From contig JAKSLR010000034.1 of the NCBI GenBank assembly GCA_024401095.1, forward strand, positions 1-32,249: a stretch of 32,249 nt of DNA, read 5' to 3'. Position 1 is the first letter of the stretch. The number at the start of each line of letters is the position of its first letter. The position numbers and the translations under genes are program-made. Of the stretch, positions 16,927 to 25,609 are shown piece after piece. A model generated the notes under the pieces. That model searched no databases. It saw nothing but the letters and a program-made list of their open reading frames with translations, and was not told the origin of the DNA. The stretch is from Bacteroidaceae bacterium. Its GTDB lineage: Bacteria; Bacteroidota; Bacteroidia; Bacteroidales; Bacteroidaceae.

Positions 16927-18243
16927 TTATTCCTTATACTTGCTATTATATACTCTATGACCATAAATACATACTACCAGGAAACAGATAAATGGAAGTA
17001 TGAAACTCAAGTTGACCGCAGGCATATTGAACAGCACTCCTTGATCAATGATGCTAGCTTGTAGTGGAGGTAAGACAGATCCACCCAAAATAGCCATAAT
17101 CAATCCTGCAGCTCCGAATTTTGCATCATCACCCATTCGCTCTAAGGCTACACCATAGATTGTAGGGAACATAAGACTCATACATGCACTGACTGCAACG
17201 AGGCAGTACATACCAAAAATGTTCTGGAATCCTATAACTCCAAAGGTGAAAAACATTGCAGCGGCAGCAAGAATACGAAGTAGGTTGCCTGCATTTACGA
17301 AACGTAAAAACCAGGTACAGATAAATCGGCTACAGCAGAAAATGACCATAGCTATGATGTTGTAAGTCTGACTTAGAACTTCAGCTTCTTGTTCTGCCAT
17401 ACCTGTACTGGTAAAGTATCGGGTTCCATATTGAATAATGAAGGTCCAGCACATAATTTGTGCTCCAACATAAAAGAACTGTGCAATAACACCTTCGCGA
17501 TAATGTTTTCTTGAGAAAATGCGCTTTATAGTAGGAAGGAAGTCAATATTTGTATTTTCATCTCCATTCTTTGGCATTTTTGTAATGAAGAACAAGACAA
17601 ACATGGCCACAATGATTAGACCTATTATCAGATATGGGCCAATAAGAACGCTAAGGTCGGAATCTTTCAAAGCTTGAAAATCTGCTTCAGGAAGCAGTGC
17701 GCGTTCTTCTGTACTCATTGGGTTGATTTTGTTCTGAATGAAATTCATGGCAACAAACATACCACAAAGAGATCCTATAGGATTAAAGCTTTGTGCCAGA
17801 TTCAAACGACGGGTGGCTGTTTCTTCTGAACCCATTGAAAGGATATATGGATTTGAGCTGGTTTCCAAAAAGGATAGACCACATGTCAGAATGAAATAGG
17901 CAATTAGGAATGGGTAATAGCTGCCGGTCATTTTTGCCGGAAAGAACAAAAGAGCTCCAATTGCATATAATGCCAATCCCATCATAATTCCCTTTTTATA
18001 AGAAAATTTCCGAATGAACATAGCAGCAGGGAATGCCATACAGAAATAGCCTCCGTAGAAAGCTACTTGTACTAGTGCTCCATCGGTTACGCTCATTCTG
18101 AAAATCTTAGAAAAAGCCTTAACCATAGGATTTGTAATGTCATTGGCAAATCCCCAGAGCGCAAAACAACTCGTTACGAGAATGAACGGGAGTAAATAGT
18201 TTACCCCGTCCTTCTCCAATATTGAAAGAAATCCTTTTTTCAT
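16927..18243 (-). CDS. fucP: L-fucose:H+ symporter-type MFS permease
   Basis: This 438-aa inner-membrane protein of the FucP branch of the major facilitator superfamily has about 12 hydrophobic segments. It should import L-fucose with protons. Asp35 (in NDITNP) and Glu127 (in FLETSSNPYI) align with the two acidic residues known to be needed in E. coli FucP. The SSNPYI and RRLNLAQSFNPIGS blocks are characteristic of the FucP/GlcP sugar-symporter group. It starts 3 bp after the fucI stop, so it is translated from the same message, and that neighbour is the main reason to assign fucose. By sequence alone a related hexose symporter would also fit. Confidence 0.88.
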   Translation of the reverse strand: MKKGFLSILEKDGVNYLLPFILVTSCFALWGFANDITNPMVKAFSKIFRMSVTDGALVQVAFYGGYFCMAFPAAMFIRKFSYKKGIMMGLALYAIGALLFFPAKMTGSYYPFLIAYFILTCGLSFLETSSNPYILSMGSEETATRRLNLAQSFNPIGSLCGMFVAMNFIQNKINPMSTEERALLPEADFQALKDSDLSVLIGPYLIIGLIIVAMFVLFFITKMPKNGDENTNIDFLPTIKRIFSRKHYREGVIAQFFYVGAQIMCWTFIIQYGTRYFTSTGMAEQEAEVLSQTYNIIAMVIFCCSRFICTWFLRFVNAGNLLRILAAAAMFFTFGVIGFQNIFGMYCLVAVSACMSLMFPTIYGVALERMGDDAKFGAAGLIMAILGGSVLPPLQASIIDQGVLFNMPAVNLSFILPFICFLVVCIYGHRVYNSKYKE

Positions 18244-18246
18244 ACC

Positions 18247-20067
18247 TTATTTATAAATAGGACCAAAGTTTGCACATGCTCTATAATCTGCACCTTCTTT
18301 GTCCATACCGAATGCATTCCAAGCAGCTGGGCGGAAAATCTTCTCTTCTGGAACATTGTGCATGCAGACAGGAATACGAAGCATAGAAGCTAGTGTAATC
18401 AAATCAGCACCAATATGTCCATGTGCAATGGCTCCGTGGTTTGCACCCCAGTTGTTCATGACACTATATACATCCTTGAAGCAATCTTTCTTGGCATCTA
18501 ATCGTGGTACAAACCAAGTAGTTGGCCATGTAGGATCTGTTCTCTTGTCTAAGATGTCGTGTTGTTCTTTTGGTAACTCTACTGTATATCCTTCTGCAAT
18601 TTGTAGTACAGGTCCTAAGTTCTGAACCATGTTGAGGCGCATCATTGTCATAGGCATTCCTCCCTTGGTGACAAAGTGAGAAGAATAGCCACCACCTCGG
18701 AAGTAGTCTCTGTCTGCTGGCATCCAGCTGGTTGCTTTCAAGCAAGCTTCTGCGTCAGCGTCTGTCATTTCCCATGGTGTTTTCATGGTTGGGTTTCCTT
18801 CTGCGTCGGTCATTGCTCCTGTTGCATCAAGAGTAGTTGCACCAGAATTAATAAGGTGAATAAAACCATTGGCAGCAGCTCCTTCAGGTGCTTTTCCAGT
18901 TACTCGTTTAACAGCTTCTGGGCTCCAATAAGTGCGAACGTCTGAGAACATGACACCCTTGTTAGTCAGCAAATGTCCAAAGAGCATTGATATACCATTC
19001 ATGAAATCATTCTCTGTTGCCATAACTCTTGCTTCACGAATACCATTCCAGTCGTATGAAGAACACATCAGCGATTCTGGGAAATCAAAGTTAGGTTTGT
19101 AGTCTGTCCATTGGCGTTGTCCTTGAACACCTGCGACAATGGCATTGTGGCCTAAGGCTTCTTCTTTATAACCCATTTCCAATAGTTTCGGATTTCCCTC
19201 CATCAGATCGGTCATAATCATCATGTTCTTGACTGTGAATTCCCAATCTGCATCTTTTTCTTCACGATTCTTTCCCTTTCCTTTACCATTAAAATCTGTC
19301 ATAGGAGTTCCTGGGAAGAGTGGTCGGTCTTCATTGTAGTCATGACCTTCATTAGGTTTGCAGTATTTCTCAACCCAAGCCATTGCTTTCTCAAATTCTT
19401 CAGGGTCGAAAATACCACGGTCTACACGGCGCAGAATCTCAACGAGTTCAACGTATTCTGTGCGCATACCTAAATAATTCTGTAGGAAGTCTGCGTTTAC
19501 GATAGAACCTGCTATACCCATACAGGTATTTCCTAAACTTAAATAACTCTTTCCACGCATGGTAGCTAAAGCTTGTGCTGCGCGAGCCCAACGAAGAATT
19601 TTCTCAGCAACATCTGCGGGAATGGTGTTATCTGTCAAGTCCTGTACGTCATGTCCGTATATGCCGAAAGCAGGTAATCCTTTTTGTGCATGAGCGGCAA
19701 GAACAGCTGCTAAATAAACCGCTCCCGGACGTTCTGTTCCATTAAATCCCCAAACAGCTTTTGGCCAATGAGGGTGCATGTCCATTGTCTCAGAACCATA
19801 GCACCAACATGAAGTTACGCTAATAGTAGAGCCAACTCCTTCGTGCTCAAATTTCTCTTGGCATGCTGCAGCTTCTGCCACGCGTCCAATAGTGGTATCA
19901 GCAATTACGCATTCTACAGGTGAACCATCACCATTCTTTAGGTTAGAACTAATAAGCTCTGCTACAGCGTGAGCTAAAGCCATGGTTTTCTCTTCCAGGC
20001 TTTCGCGTACACCTCCTTGACGCCCGTCAATGGTAGGTCGTATACCAATCTTTGGATATTTTTTCAT
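18247..20067 (-). CDS. fucI: L-fucose isomerase
   Basis: This 606-aa cytoplasmic enzyme converts L-fucose to L-fuculose and can also act on D-arabinose. The N-terminus [19 protein letters not shown] is typical of FucI. The two catalytic metal-binding acids, E. coli Glu337 and Asp361, correspond to Glu352 in ATENDFMNG and Asp376 in FSDVRTYW, with the same 24-residue spacing. Length is close to the E. coli enzyme (about 591 aa). It has no signal peptide. It is the first gene of a two-gene unit with fucP, and its -7 element at 20100-20107 is paired back-to-back with that of the fucosidase gene. The kinase and aldolase that normally follow are absent from the window. Confidence 0.96.
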   Translation of the reverse strand: MKKYPKIGIRPTIDGRQGGVRESLEEKTMALAHAVAELISSNLKNGDGSPVECVIADTTIGRVAEAAACQEKFEHEGVGSTISVTSCWCYGSETMDMHPHWPKAVWGFNGTERPGAVYLAAVLAAHAQKGLPAFGIYGHDVQDLTDNTIPADVAEKILRWARAAQALATMRGKSYLSLGNTCMGIAGSIVNADFLQNYLGMRTEYVELVEILRRVDRGIFDPEEFEKAMAWVEKYCKPNEGHDYNEDRPLFPGTPMTDFNGKGKGKNREEKDADWEFTVKNMMIMTDLMEGNPKLLEMGYKEEALGHNAIVAGVQGQRQWTDYKPNFDFPESLMCSSYDWNGIREARVMATENDFMNGISMLFGHLLTNKGVMFSDVRTYWSPEAVKRVTGKAPEGAAANGFIHLINSGATTLDATGAMTDAEGNPTMKTPWEMTDADAEACLKATSWMPADRDYFRGGGYSSHFVTKGGMPMTMMRLNMVQNLGPVLQIAEGYTVELPKEQHDILDKRTDPTWPTTWFVPRLDAKKDCFKDVYSVMNNWGANHGAIAHGHIGADLITLASMLRIPVCMHNVPEEKIFRPAAWNAFGMDKEGADYRACANFGPIYK

Positions 20068-20099
20068 AGTATTTCTGTTTTAGGTTTATGGTTTGCTGA

Positions 20100-20107
20100 C
20101 AAAGATA
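20100..20107 (-). promoter_or_regulatory. Putative -7 element of fucI-fucP
   Basis: The minus strand reads TATCTTTG, 33 bp upstream of the fucI ATG. It is the exact reverse complement of the -7 element of the divergent GH95 gene at 20141-20148. Confidence 0.58.
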
Positions 20108-20140
20108 ATAAAAAATTTCTGTTACAATCAAGAAAAATGC

Positions 20141-20148
20141 TATCTTTG
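20141..20148 (+). promoter_or_regulatory. Putative -7 element of the GH95 fucosidase gene
   Basis: TATCTTTG lies 24 bp upstream of the fucosidase ATG. The -33 regions of this and the fucI promoter must overlap, because only 33 bp separate the two -7 boxes. Confidence 0.58.
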
Positions 20149-20171
20149 TAGCAGATGAAAAATAAAGAAGT

Positions 20172-22580
20172 ATGAAAAAGTTGTTATTTGGTTTTGTTCT
20201 TTTGCTTGTTGTAAATCAATTGAAAGCTCAGATTGATTATACTAAAGGGTATGCTGTTTGGTTTGATAAGCCAACGTCTTTAATAGGCATGCAGGTGTGG
20301 AATGCCAATATCGGCACAGATAAGGAGTGGGAATCTCAGTCTCTTCCTATTGGAAATAGTTCCATCGGAGCAAATATCTTAGGTTCTGTAGAGGCAGAGC
20401 GTATAACATTCAACGAAAAGAGTTTATGGCAAGGTGGCCCGAATTCTGTAGCAAAACCAGAGAGTTATTGGAATATCAACAAGAATTCAGTAGATGTCCT
20501 CAAGGAAATCCGTCAAGCTTTTTTAGATGGTGATGATAAAAAAGCAGAGGAACTTACAAAGAAGAATTTTAATGGCTTGGCTTCTTATGAGCCAAGCGAT
20601 GAAACCCCATTCCGTTTTGGATGTTTTACAACAGGTGGCGAATTCTATATAGAAACAGGACATAGCAAGGTTGGACTGCAAGATTATAAACGAATTCTTT
20701 CTGTCGATTCTGCTTTAGCAGTAGTCCAGTACAGAAAAGATGAGGTAGCTTACCAACGTCAGTATTTTGTTTCTTATCCAAAGAATGTAATGGTCATCCG
20801 TTATTCTGCAGATAAGTCTGGAATGCAGAATCTTACTTTTAGCTATGCTCCAAATCCAGAATCTAAAGGTTCTTTCCAGAAAGATGGAGAGAATGGTTGG
20901 GTATGGGATTCTCGCTTGAATAGTAACAAGATGCGTTATGTGGTACGTGTTCAGGCTTTGCCAAAAGGTGGGTCTGTATATGTAGAGAATGGAAAAATTA
21001 AGGTTATGCAGGCAGATGAGGTTACATTTTTAGTTTCTGCAGATACCGATTATTTCATGAATTTTAATCCTGATTTCACTAATCCTGAGACATATGTTGG
21101 AGTGGATCCAGTAGAAACCACCAAGAAATGGATGACAGAAGCAGCGAGTCAATCCTATCAATCACTTTTTCAGGAACATTATGAGGATTATTCATCGTTG
21201 TTTGGTAGAGTACAGTTGCACTTGAATCCAGGATCACCCCAAAATAATAAGCCTACTTACCAGCGATTAGCTGATTATCGTAAAGGTGCAAAGGATTATT
21301 CTCTGGAAGAATTATATTATCAGTTTGGACGTTATCTGTTGATTTCCAGCTCACGTGCGGGAACTCTTCCTGCCCATCTGCAAGGAATATGGCATAACAG
21401 TACCGATGGACCTTGGCATATAGATTATCATAACAATATTAATATACAGATGAATTACTGGCCGGCTTTGAATACTAATTTAGCAGAATGTGTTCAACCG
21501 TTGGTAGATTTTATTAAGACCCAGGAGAAGCCTGGCGAAGTAACAGCAAAAAGTTATTTTGGTGCACGTGGCTGGACGACAAGTATATCCTCTAATCCTT
21601 TTGGTTTTACTTCTCCTTTGAGTAGTGAAGATATGAGTTGGAACTTTAGTCCTGTGGCTGGCCCTTGGCTAGCAACCCATTTATGGGAATATTACCAATA
21701 TACTCAAGATAAACAGTGGCTGAAAGAAACAGGTTATTCTTTAATCAAGGGGGCTGCCCTATTTGTACAGGATTATCTGTGGAAAAGACCTGATGGAGTT
21801 TATACTGCAGCTCCTTCTACTTCTCCTGAGCATGGACCTGTGGATCAAGGCGCAACTTTTTCAAATGCAGTAGCACGTGAAATTCTTCTTGATGCTATTG
21901 ATGCTAGTTCTATCTTAGGTGTAGATGGTAAGCTTCGTAAGGAGTGGGAAAAGGTATTGGCTGGAATCCTTCCATATCAGATAGGAAGATACGGCCAACT
22001 TATGGAATGGAGCAAGGATATTGATGATCCTAAAGATGAACATCGTCATACCAATCATTTGTTTGGACTACATCCTGGACACCAGATTTCTCCCGTAACA
22101 ACACCAGAGCTGACCCAGGCTGTTAAAGTTGTTCTGGAGCATCGTGGTGATGGTGCAACAGGTTGGAGCATGGGATGGAAATTGAATCATTGGGCACGCC
22201 TTCATGATGGAAATCATGCTTATGTGCTTTATGGTAATCTGTTGAAGAATGGTACCTTGGATAATCTTTGGGATACACATCCACCATTCCAGATTGATGG
22301 AAACTTTGGTGGCACTGCTGGTATTACAGAAATGTTGCTGCAGAGTCATATGGGCTTCTTGCACTTGCTTCCTGCACTTCCTGATGCTTGGAAAGATGGA
22401 AGTGTTAAGGGTTTATGTGCAAAAGGTGGTTTTGAGGTTGAATTAGAGTGGAAAGATGGCAAATTAATGAAATGCATCGTACTATCAAAGGCAGGTCAAC
22501 CATTGGAAATACATTATGCAGGTCGAGTATTGGCTAAGCAGAAAACAGTAAAAGGAAAGACTTATACATTTGTTCCTTAA
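20172..22580 (+). CDS. Exported GH95 alpha-L-fucosidase (alpha-1,2 type likely)
   Basis: This 802-aa inverting glycosidase removes terminal L-fucose, most often alpha-1,2-linked, from host glycans or plant xyloglucan and pectin. A signal peptide ends at KAQ (18-20). An N-terminal beta-sandwich spans about 25-300, with [12 protein letters not shown] and [11 protein letters not shown], the standard GH95 opening. The helical catalytic barrel spans about 370-720. Visible catalytic equivalents are Asn422 and Asn424 in [12 protein letters not shown], the acid Glu553 in TSPEHGP, and Asp709 in QIDGNFGG. A small C-terminal beta domain ends the protein. The site is complete. A few GH95 members are alpha-L-galactosidases, and the adjacent fucI-fucP argues for fucose. 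The oxidoreductase gene follows 35 bp downstream. Confidence 0.93.
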   Translation: MKKLLFGFVLLLVVNQLKAQIDYTKGYAVWFDKPTSLIGMQVWNANIGTDKEWESQSLPIGNSSIGANILGSVEAERITFNEKSLWQGGPNSVAKPESYWNINKNSVDVLKEIRQAFLDGDDKKAEELTKKNFNGLASYEPSDETPFRFGCFTTGGEFYIETGHSKVGLQDYKRILSVDSALAVVQYRKDEVAYQRQYFVSYPKNVMVIRYSADKSGMQNLTFSYAPNPESKGSFQKDGENGWVWDSRLNSNKMRYVVRVQALPKGGSVYVENGKIKVMQADEVTFLVSADTDYFMNFNPDFTNPETYVGVDPVETTKKWMTEAASQSYQSLFQEHYEDYSSLFGRVQLHLNPGSPQNNKPTYQRLADYRKGAKDYSLEELYYQFGRYLLISSSRAGTLPAHLQGIWHNSTDGPWHIDYHNNINIQMNYWPALNTNLAECVQPLVDFIKTQEKPGEVTAKSYFGARGWTTSISSNPFGFTSPLSSEDMSWNFSPVAGPWLATHLWEYYQYTQDKQWLKETGYSLIKGAALFVQDYLWKRPDGVYTAAPSTSPEHGPVDQGATFSNAVAREILLDAIDASSILGVDGKLRKEWEKVLAGILPYQIGRYGQLMEWSKDIDDPKDEHRHTNHLFGLHPGHQISPVTTPELTQAVKVVLEHRGDGATGWSMGWKLNHWARLHDGNHAYVLYGNLLKNGTLDNLWDTHPPFQIDGNFGGTAGITEMLLQSHMGFLHLLPALPDAWKDGSVKGLCAKGGFEVELEWKDGKLMKCIVLSKAGQPLEIHYAGRVLAKQKTVKGKTYTFVP

Positions 22581-22615
22581 TCTCTTTTTAAAAAGTATAT
22601 TTCATTTAGACTGAT

Positions 22616-23578
22616 ATGAAAATAGCGTTAGTTGGTACGGGAATGATTGCCCATGAGGTGTTGGGTGTTTTTGAGGAATACTTCAAGAGCAAGATAGAGG
22701 TTGTTTCTGTCTATTCCCGTTTCCGCACTGTAGAAAAGGCTAAAAAATTGGCTCAGGAGTATCAAATTCCTGCTGTATTTACCATCTATGATGAAATGAT
22801 GGCACAGGAAGATATAGATTTTGTATATGTAGCCAATGCAAACAGTGTACACTACGAGTACGCCAGAATGGCATTGGAATCAGGCCATAATGTTATTGTT
22901 GAGAAACCGATCTGCCCTACTATGCAGGAGACTCAGGATTTAGTCCAGCTAGCTCTCCGGAACCATCTGTTCTTGTTTGAAGCTGTAAGTTTGCTCCATC
23001 TGCCAAATATGAAGAAGGTGGGAGAATTGCTTCCTGAATTAGGAAAGATCAAAATTGTTAATTGTAACTATTCTCAATACTCAAGTAGATATGATCGTTA
23101 CTTGCAACACGATGTAGCTCCTGCATTTGATCCACACTGTGCTGGAGGTGCTCTATTGGATTTGAATATTTATAATGTCAACTTTGTCGTTGGGTTGTTT
23201 GGTATGCCTGTTGGTGCTCAGTATTATCCAAATAAGGGGTTCAATGGTGTTGATACTTCTGGTATGTTAGCATTGCGATATCCTACGTTTGTTGCTACTT
23301 GTATTGGTGCAAAGGATTGTGCAGGTCCGTCACATTGTACCATTCAGGGTGAAAAGGGATGGCTTCAAATAGAAGGTGCTCCCAATGAGCTTAAGGAAAT
23401 AAAAATCTGTACTGGGGGAAAGATAAGGACTTATGCACTGAATGTATATAAGCATCGTTTGGTGCATGAGTTTGAGGAATTCCTTGAAATCTATGAGGAA
23501 CAGAATTTTGAAAAGATGAAGTCTTACTTGGATATTTCATTGAATGTGATGAAGACACTGAATATGACAAGAGGATAA
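22616..23578 (+). CDS. Gfo/Idh/MocA-family NAD(P)-dependent oxidoreductase
   Basis: This 320-aa cytoplasmic protein has no signal peptide. The Rossmann fold spans 1-120, with VGTGMIA near the N-terminus and the family's EKP motif (Glu96-Lys97-Pro98) in NVIVEKPI. The C-terminal alpha/beta domain carries GGALLDLNIYNVNF. There the usual catalytic His position holds Tyr, as in the dihydrodiol/D-xylose dehydrogenase-like branch. It is cotranscribed with the GH95 fucosidase (35-bp gap) and ends in a shared terminator. The family oxidises or reduces sugars, inositols and related compounds. Context suggests fucose or a fucose-derived or glycoside substrate, but the sequence does not prove it. Confidence 0.85.
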   Translation: MKIALVGTGMIAHEVLGVFEEYFKSKIEVVSVYSRFRTVEKAKKLAQEYQIPAVFTIYDEMMAQEDIDFVYVANANSVHYEYARMALESGHNVIVEKPICPTMQETQDLVQLALRNHLFLFEAVSLLHLPNMKKVGELLPELGKIKIVNCNYSQYSSRYDRYLQHDVAPAFDPHCAGGALLDLNIYNVNFVVGLFGMPVGAQYYPNKGFNGVDTSGMLALRYPTFVATCIGAKDCAGPSHCTIQGEKGWLQIEGAPNELKEIKICTGGKIRTYALNVYKHRLVHEFEEFLEIYEEQNFEKMKSYLDISLNVMKTLNMTRG

Positions 23579-23607
23579 AAAAAGTGGAGGCCAAACCTCC
23601 ACTTTTT
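23579..23607. terminator. Bidirectional terminator between the oxidoreductase and GH97 genes
   Basis: The 12-bp perfect stem AAAAAGTGGAGG (23579-23590) with CCTCCACTTTTT (23596-23607) has a 5-nt CCAAA loop and A/T runs at both sides. It starts directly after the oxidoreductase stop and ends 3 bp before the GH97 stop, so it can act in both directions. Confidence 0.9.
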
Positions 23608-23610
23608 ATT

Positions 23611-25590
23611 TTACTTTTTAGTTGCCTTGATTAAGAATCCTCCACCTGGCTGCATCTTTATTTCTGTATTTACCAGCTTGAATTCATGTTTATAATCTGT
23701 GGCACGTCTATCAGCGTTAACTCCATCGGTAAAACATTCGAAATTATAGTTGTCAAGTTCACCTAAAAAGCTTAAATCAAGCTTTATCGTACGTGAATCC
23801 CAATTGGTCATACCTGCAATGTACCAACTGTTTCCACTTCTACGTGCAGTAATGATGTATTTGGATATTTCTCCATCAAGAGTTTTTGTTTCATCCCATG
23901 TTGTAGGAATATTTGCCAGGAAGCGTGTATAAACAGGTTCCTTCTCGTAATTTGTCGGTGAGTCACAGAGCATGTTTAGCGGACTTTCAAAGATAATATA
24001 CTCAGCAAGTTGTCTGCAACGTGTACCTTGACTCATTGGTTCACTGTTGATTGCTCGGAAGTTTGACTTGTTTGCATTATGCATAGCACCCTGAGTATAA
24101 TCCATAGGACCAGCAACCAGTCGGATAAAAGGTAATGTTACATCATAAGTTACCTGATCGCATTCTGCATCCCATTTCATGTTTTCCAGACCTTTGACTC
24201 CTTCGTAATTGATGACGTTAGGCCAGGTTCTGTTCATACCGCTTGGCTTGAATGCTCCATGGAAATCAACTAATAAATTATATTTGGCTGCTGTTTCGGC
24301 CATTCTGTTATAAAAATCAATGATGATCTGGTCGTCTCGATCCATGAAATCTACTTTGAAACCCTTGACACCCATCTCGCTGTAATGTTTGCAGAGCTTG
24401 TCCATATCTTTATCCATGGCTTTATATCCGCCCCAGAGAATAATACCTACGTTCTTCTTCTTACCATATTCAACAATACGTTTCAGGTCTATTTCTGGGA
24501 TAACTTGCATCATATCTGCTTGCAGATTTACAGCCCATCCTTCATCAAGGATAACGTATTCAATTCCAAAGCGTGAAGCAAAATCAATATAATACTCGTA
24601 GGTTTCATTGTTAATACCAGCTCTGAAATCTACGCCTTCAATGTTCCAGTCGTTCCACCAGTCCCATGCTACTTTACCAGGTTTGATCCACGATGTGTCT
24701 TTAAGCTTGCATTCATCGGCCAGACAGAAAACCAGATCATTGTCGGTCATGTCCTTGTCATTGCAAGAAAGAGCTATGGCGCGCCAAGGCAGAGAACGGT
24801 TTGGCTGTACCTTGGCTATGTAGTCGTAACGTTCCTTCACCAGCATTTGCAGCATATTGTGACCACCTTGTTCCATCGTCTTTGGAAGTTGGGCAAAAAG
24901 GCCTTTTACTCCTTTCTCTGCATTAAAGTTTTGCAAGAACATTCCCGGGTAAGAAAATTGGTTCACTTCGGTTATGACTGCTTTTACATTCTGTGGGAGT
25001 TCAACAAGCACAGGCAGGAAAGACAATTTATCCTTTCCCATTTGAGACATTGGAGTGTGGTTATAATGGTTCTCAAAAGAACAGGAAAGCTGGGTCTCAA
25101 CAGAACCAGGACTGTTAGAATGAGCATAATAAGTAGGATAGTCTTCTGCAAAGTTAAACTGAGCAGTTTCATCCTTGATTATCACTTCATTCTTTCCAAG
25201 TGCCAAATTGAAACGGTAGGCAAAACCATTGTCAAAGGCGCGGAAATCAATACTGTAACCTTCCTTGAATGTCAGTGTCAGCTGATTACAGTTGTTTTTA
25301 ACTGTAGACTTTCTGTAAGCAACAGTGCTGATTGTTTCATTGATTGTCTTGCGAATTTGCTTTGTCAGTTTAGGATTCTGACCTAATACGGTGCCATTTC
25401 CTAATGTCAGAGCAATCTCAGAAGGAACAATTACCTGTATCTCATTATAAGAAATGGAATAGGTAATCTTACTGTCTGTGGTTATGGTAGCTTTTAGCTT
25501 TCCATCTGGCGAGGTCAAGGTAAAATCTTTTGCTTTTAGACCTGCTGTACAGATTAACAGACAGATAAATAGTAATAGATGTTTTTTCAT
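23611..25590 (-). CDS. Exported GH97 glycoside hydrolase, retaining alpha-galactosidase type
   Basis: This 659-aa enzyme has a signal peptide MKKHLLLFICLLICTAGLKA. The N-terminal super-sandwich domain (about 22-290) holds SPDGKLKATI and the AFRYRF-like FAYRFNLA block. The catalytic barrel spans about 305-560, with WWNDWN and ILDEGW. A C-terminal beta domain follows. Asp414 in KVDFMDRDDQ sits at the position of the nucleophile in retaining Bacteroides GH97 alpha-galactosidase. Glu469 in GLENMKW matches its acid/base. The inverting SusB-type alpha-glucosidases lack that nucleophile, so alpha-galactosidase (or beta-L-arabinopyranosidase) activity is favoured. It starts 19 bp after the gene upstream on the same strand and is the last gene of a five-gene run led by a TonB-dependent receptor module. 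Confidence is high for the family and moderate for the substrate. Confidence 0.9.
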   Translation of the reverse strand: MKKHLLLFICLLICTAGLKAKDFTLTSPDGKLKATITTDSKITYSISYNEIQVIVPSEIALTLGNGTVLGQNPKLTKQIRKTINETISTVAYRKSTVKNNCNQLTLTFKEGYSIDFRAFDNGFAYRFNLALGKNEVIIKDETAQFNFAEDYPTYYAHSNSPGSVETQLSCSFENHYNHTPMSQMGKDKLSFLPVLVELPQNVKAVITEVNQFSYPGMFLQNFNAEKGVKGLFAQLPKTMEQGGHNMLQMLVKERYDYIAKVQPNRSLPWRAIALSCNDKDMTDNDLVFCLADECKLKDTSWIKPGKVAWDWWNDWNIEGVDFRAGINNETYEYYIDFASRFGIEYVILDEGWAVNLQADMMQVIPEIDLKRIVEYGKKKNVGIILWGGYKAMDKDMDKLCKHYSEMGVKGFKVDFMDRDDQIIIDFYNRMAETAAKYNLLVDFHGAFKPSGMNRTWPNVINYEGVKGLENMKWDAECDQVTYDVTLPFIRLVAGPMDYTQGAMHNANKSNFRAINSEPMSQGTRCRQLAEYIIFESPLNMLCDSPTNYEKEPVYTRFLANIPTTWDETKTLDGEISKYIITARRSGNSWYIAGMTNWDSRTIKLDLSFLGELDNYNFECFTDGVNADRRATDYKHEFKLVNTEIKMQPGGGFLIKATKK

Positions 25591-25609
25591 GTATATTTAA
25601 GGTTTAAAG

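Noticed and set aside
24847..25386. 179-codon open frame on the plus strand opposite the GH97 gene
   Set aside because: It lies wholly inside a well-supported GH97 coding region on the other strand, has no domain resemblance and a cysteine- and phenylalanine-rich random composition.
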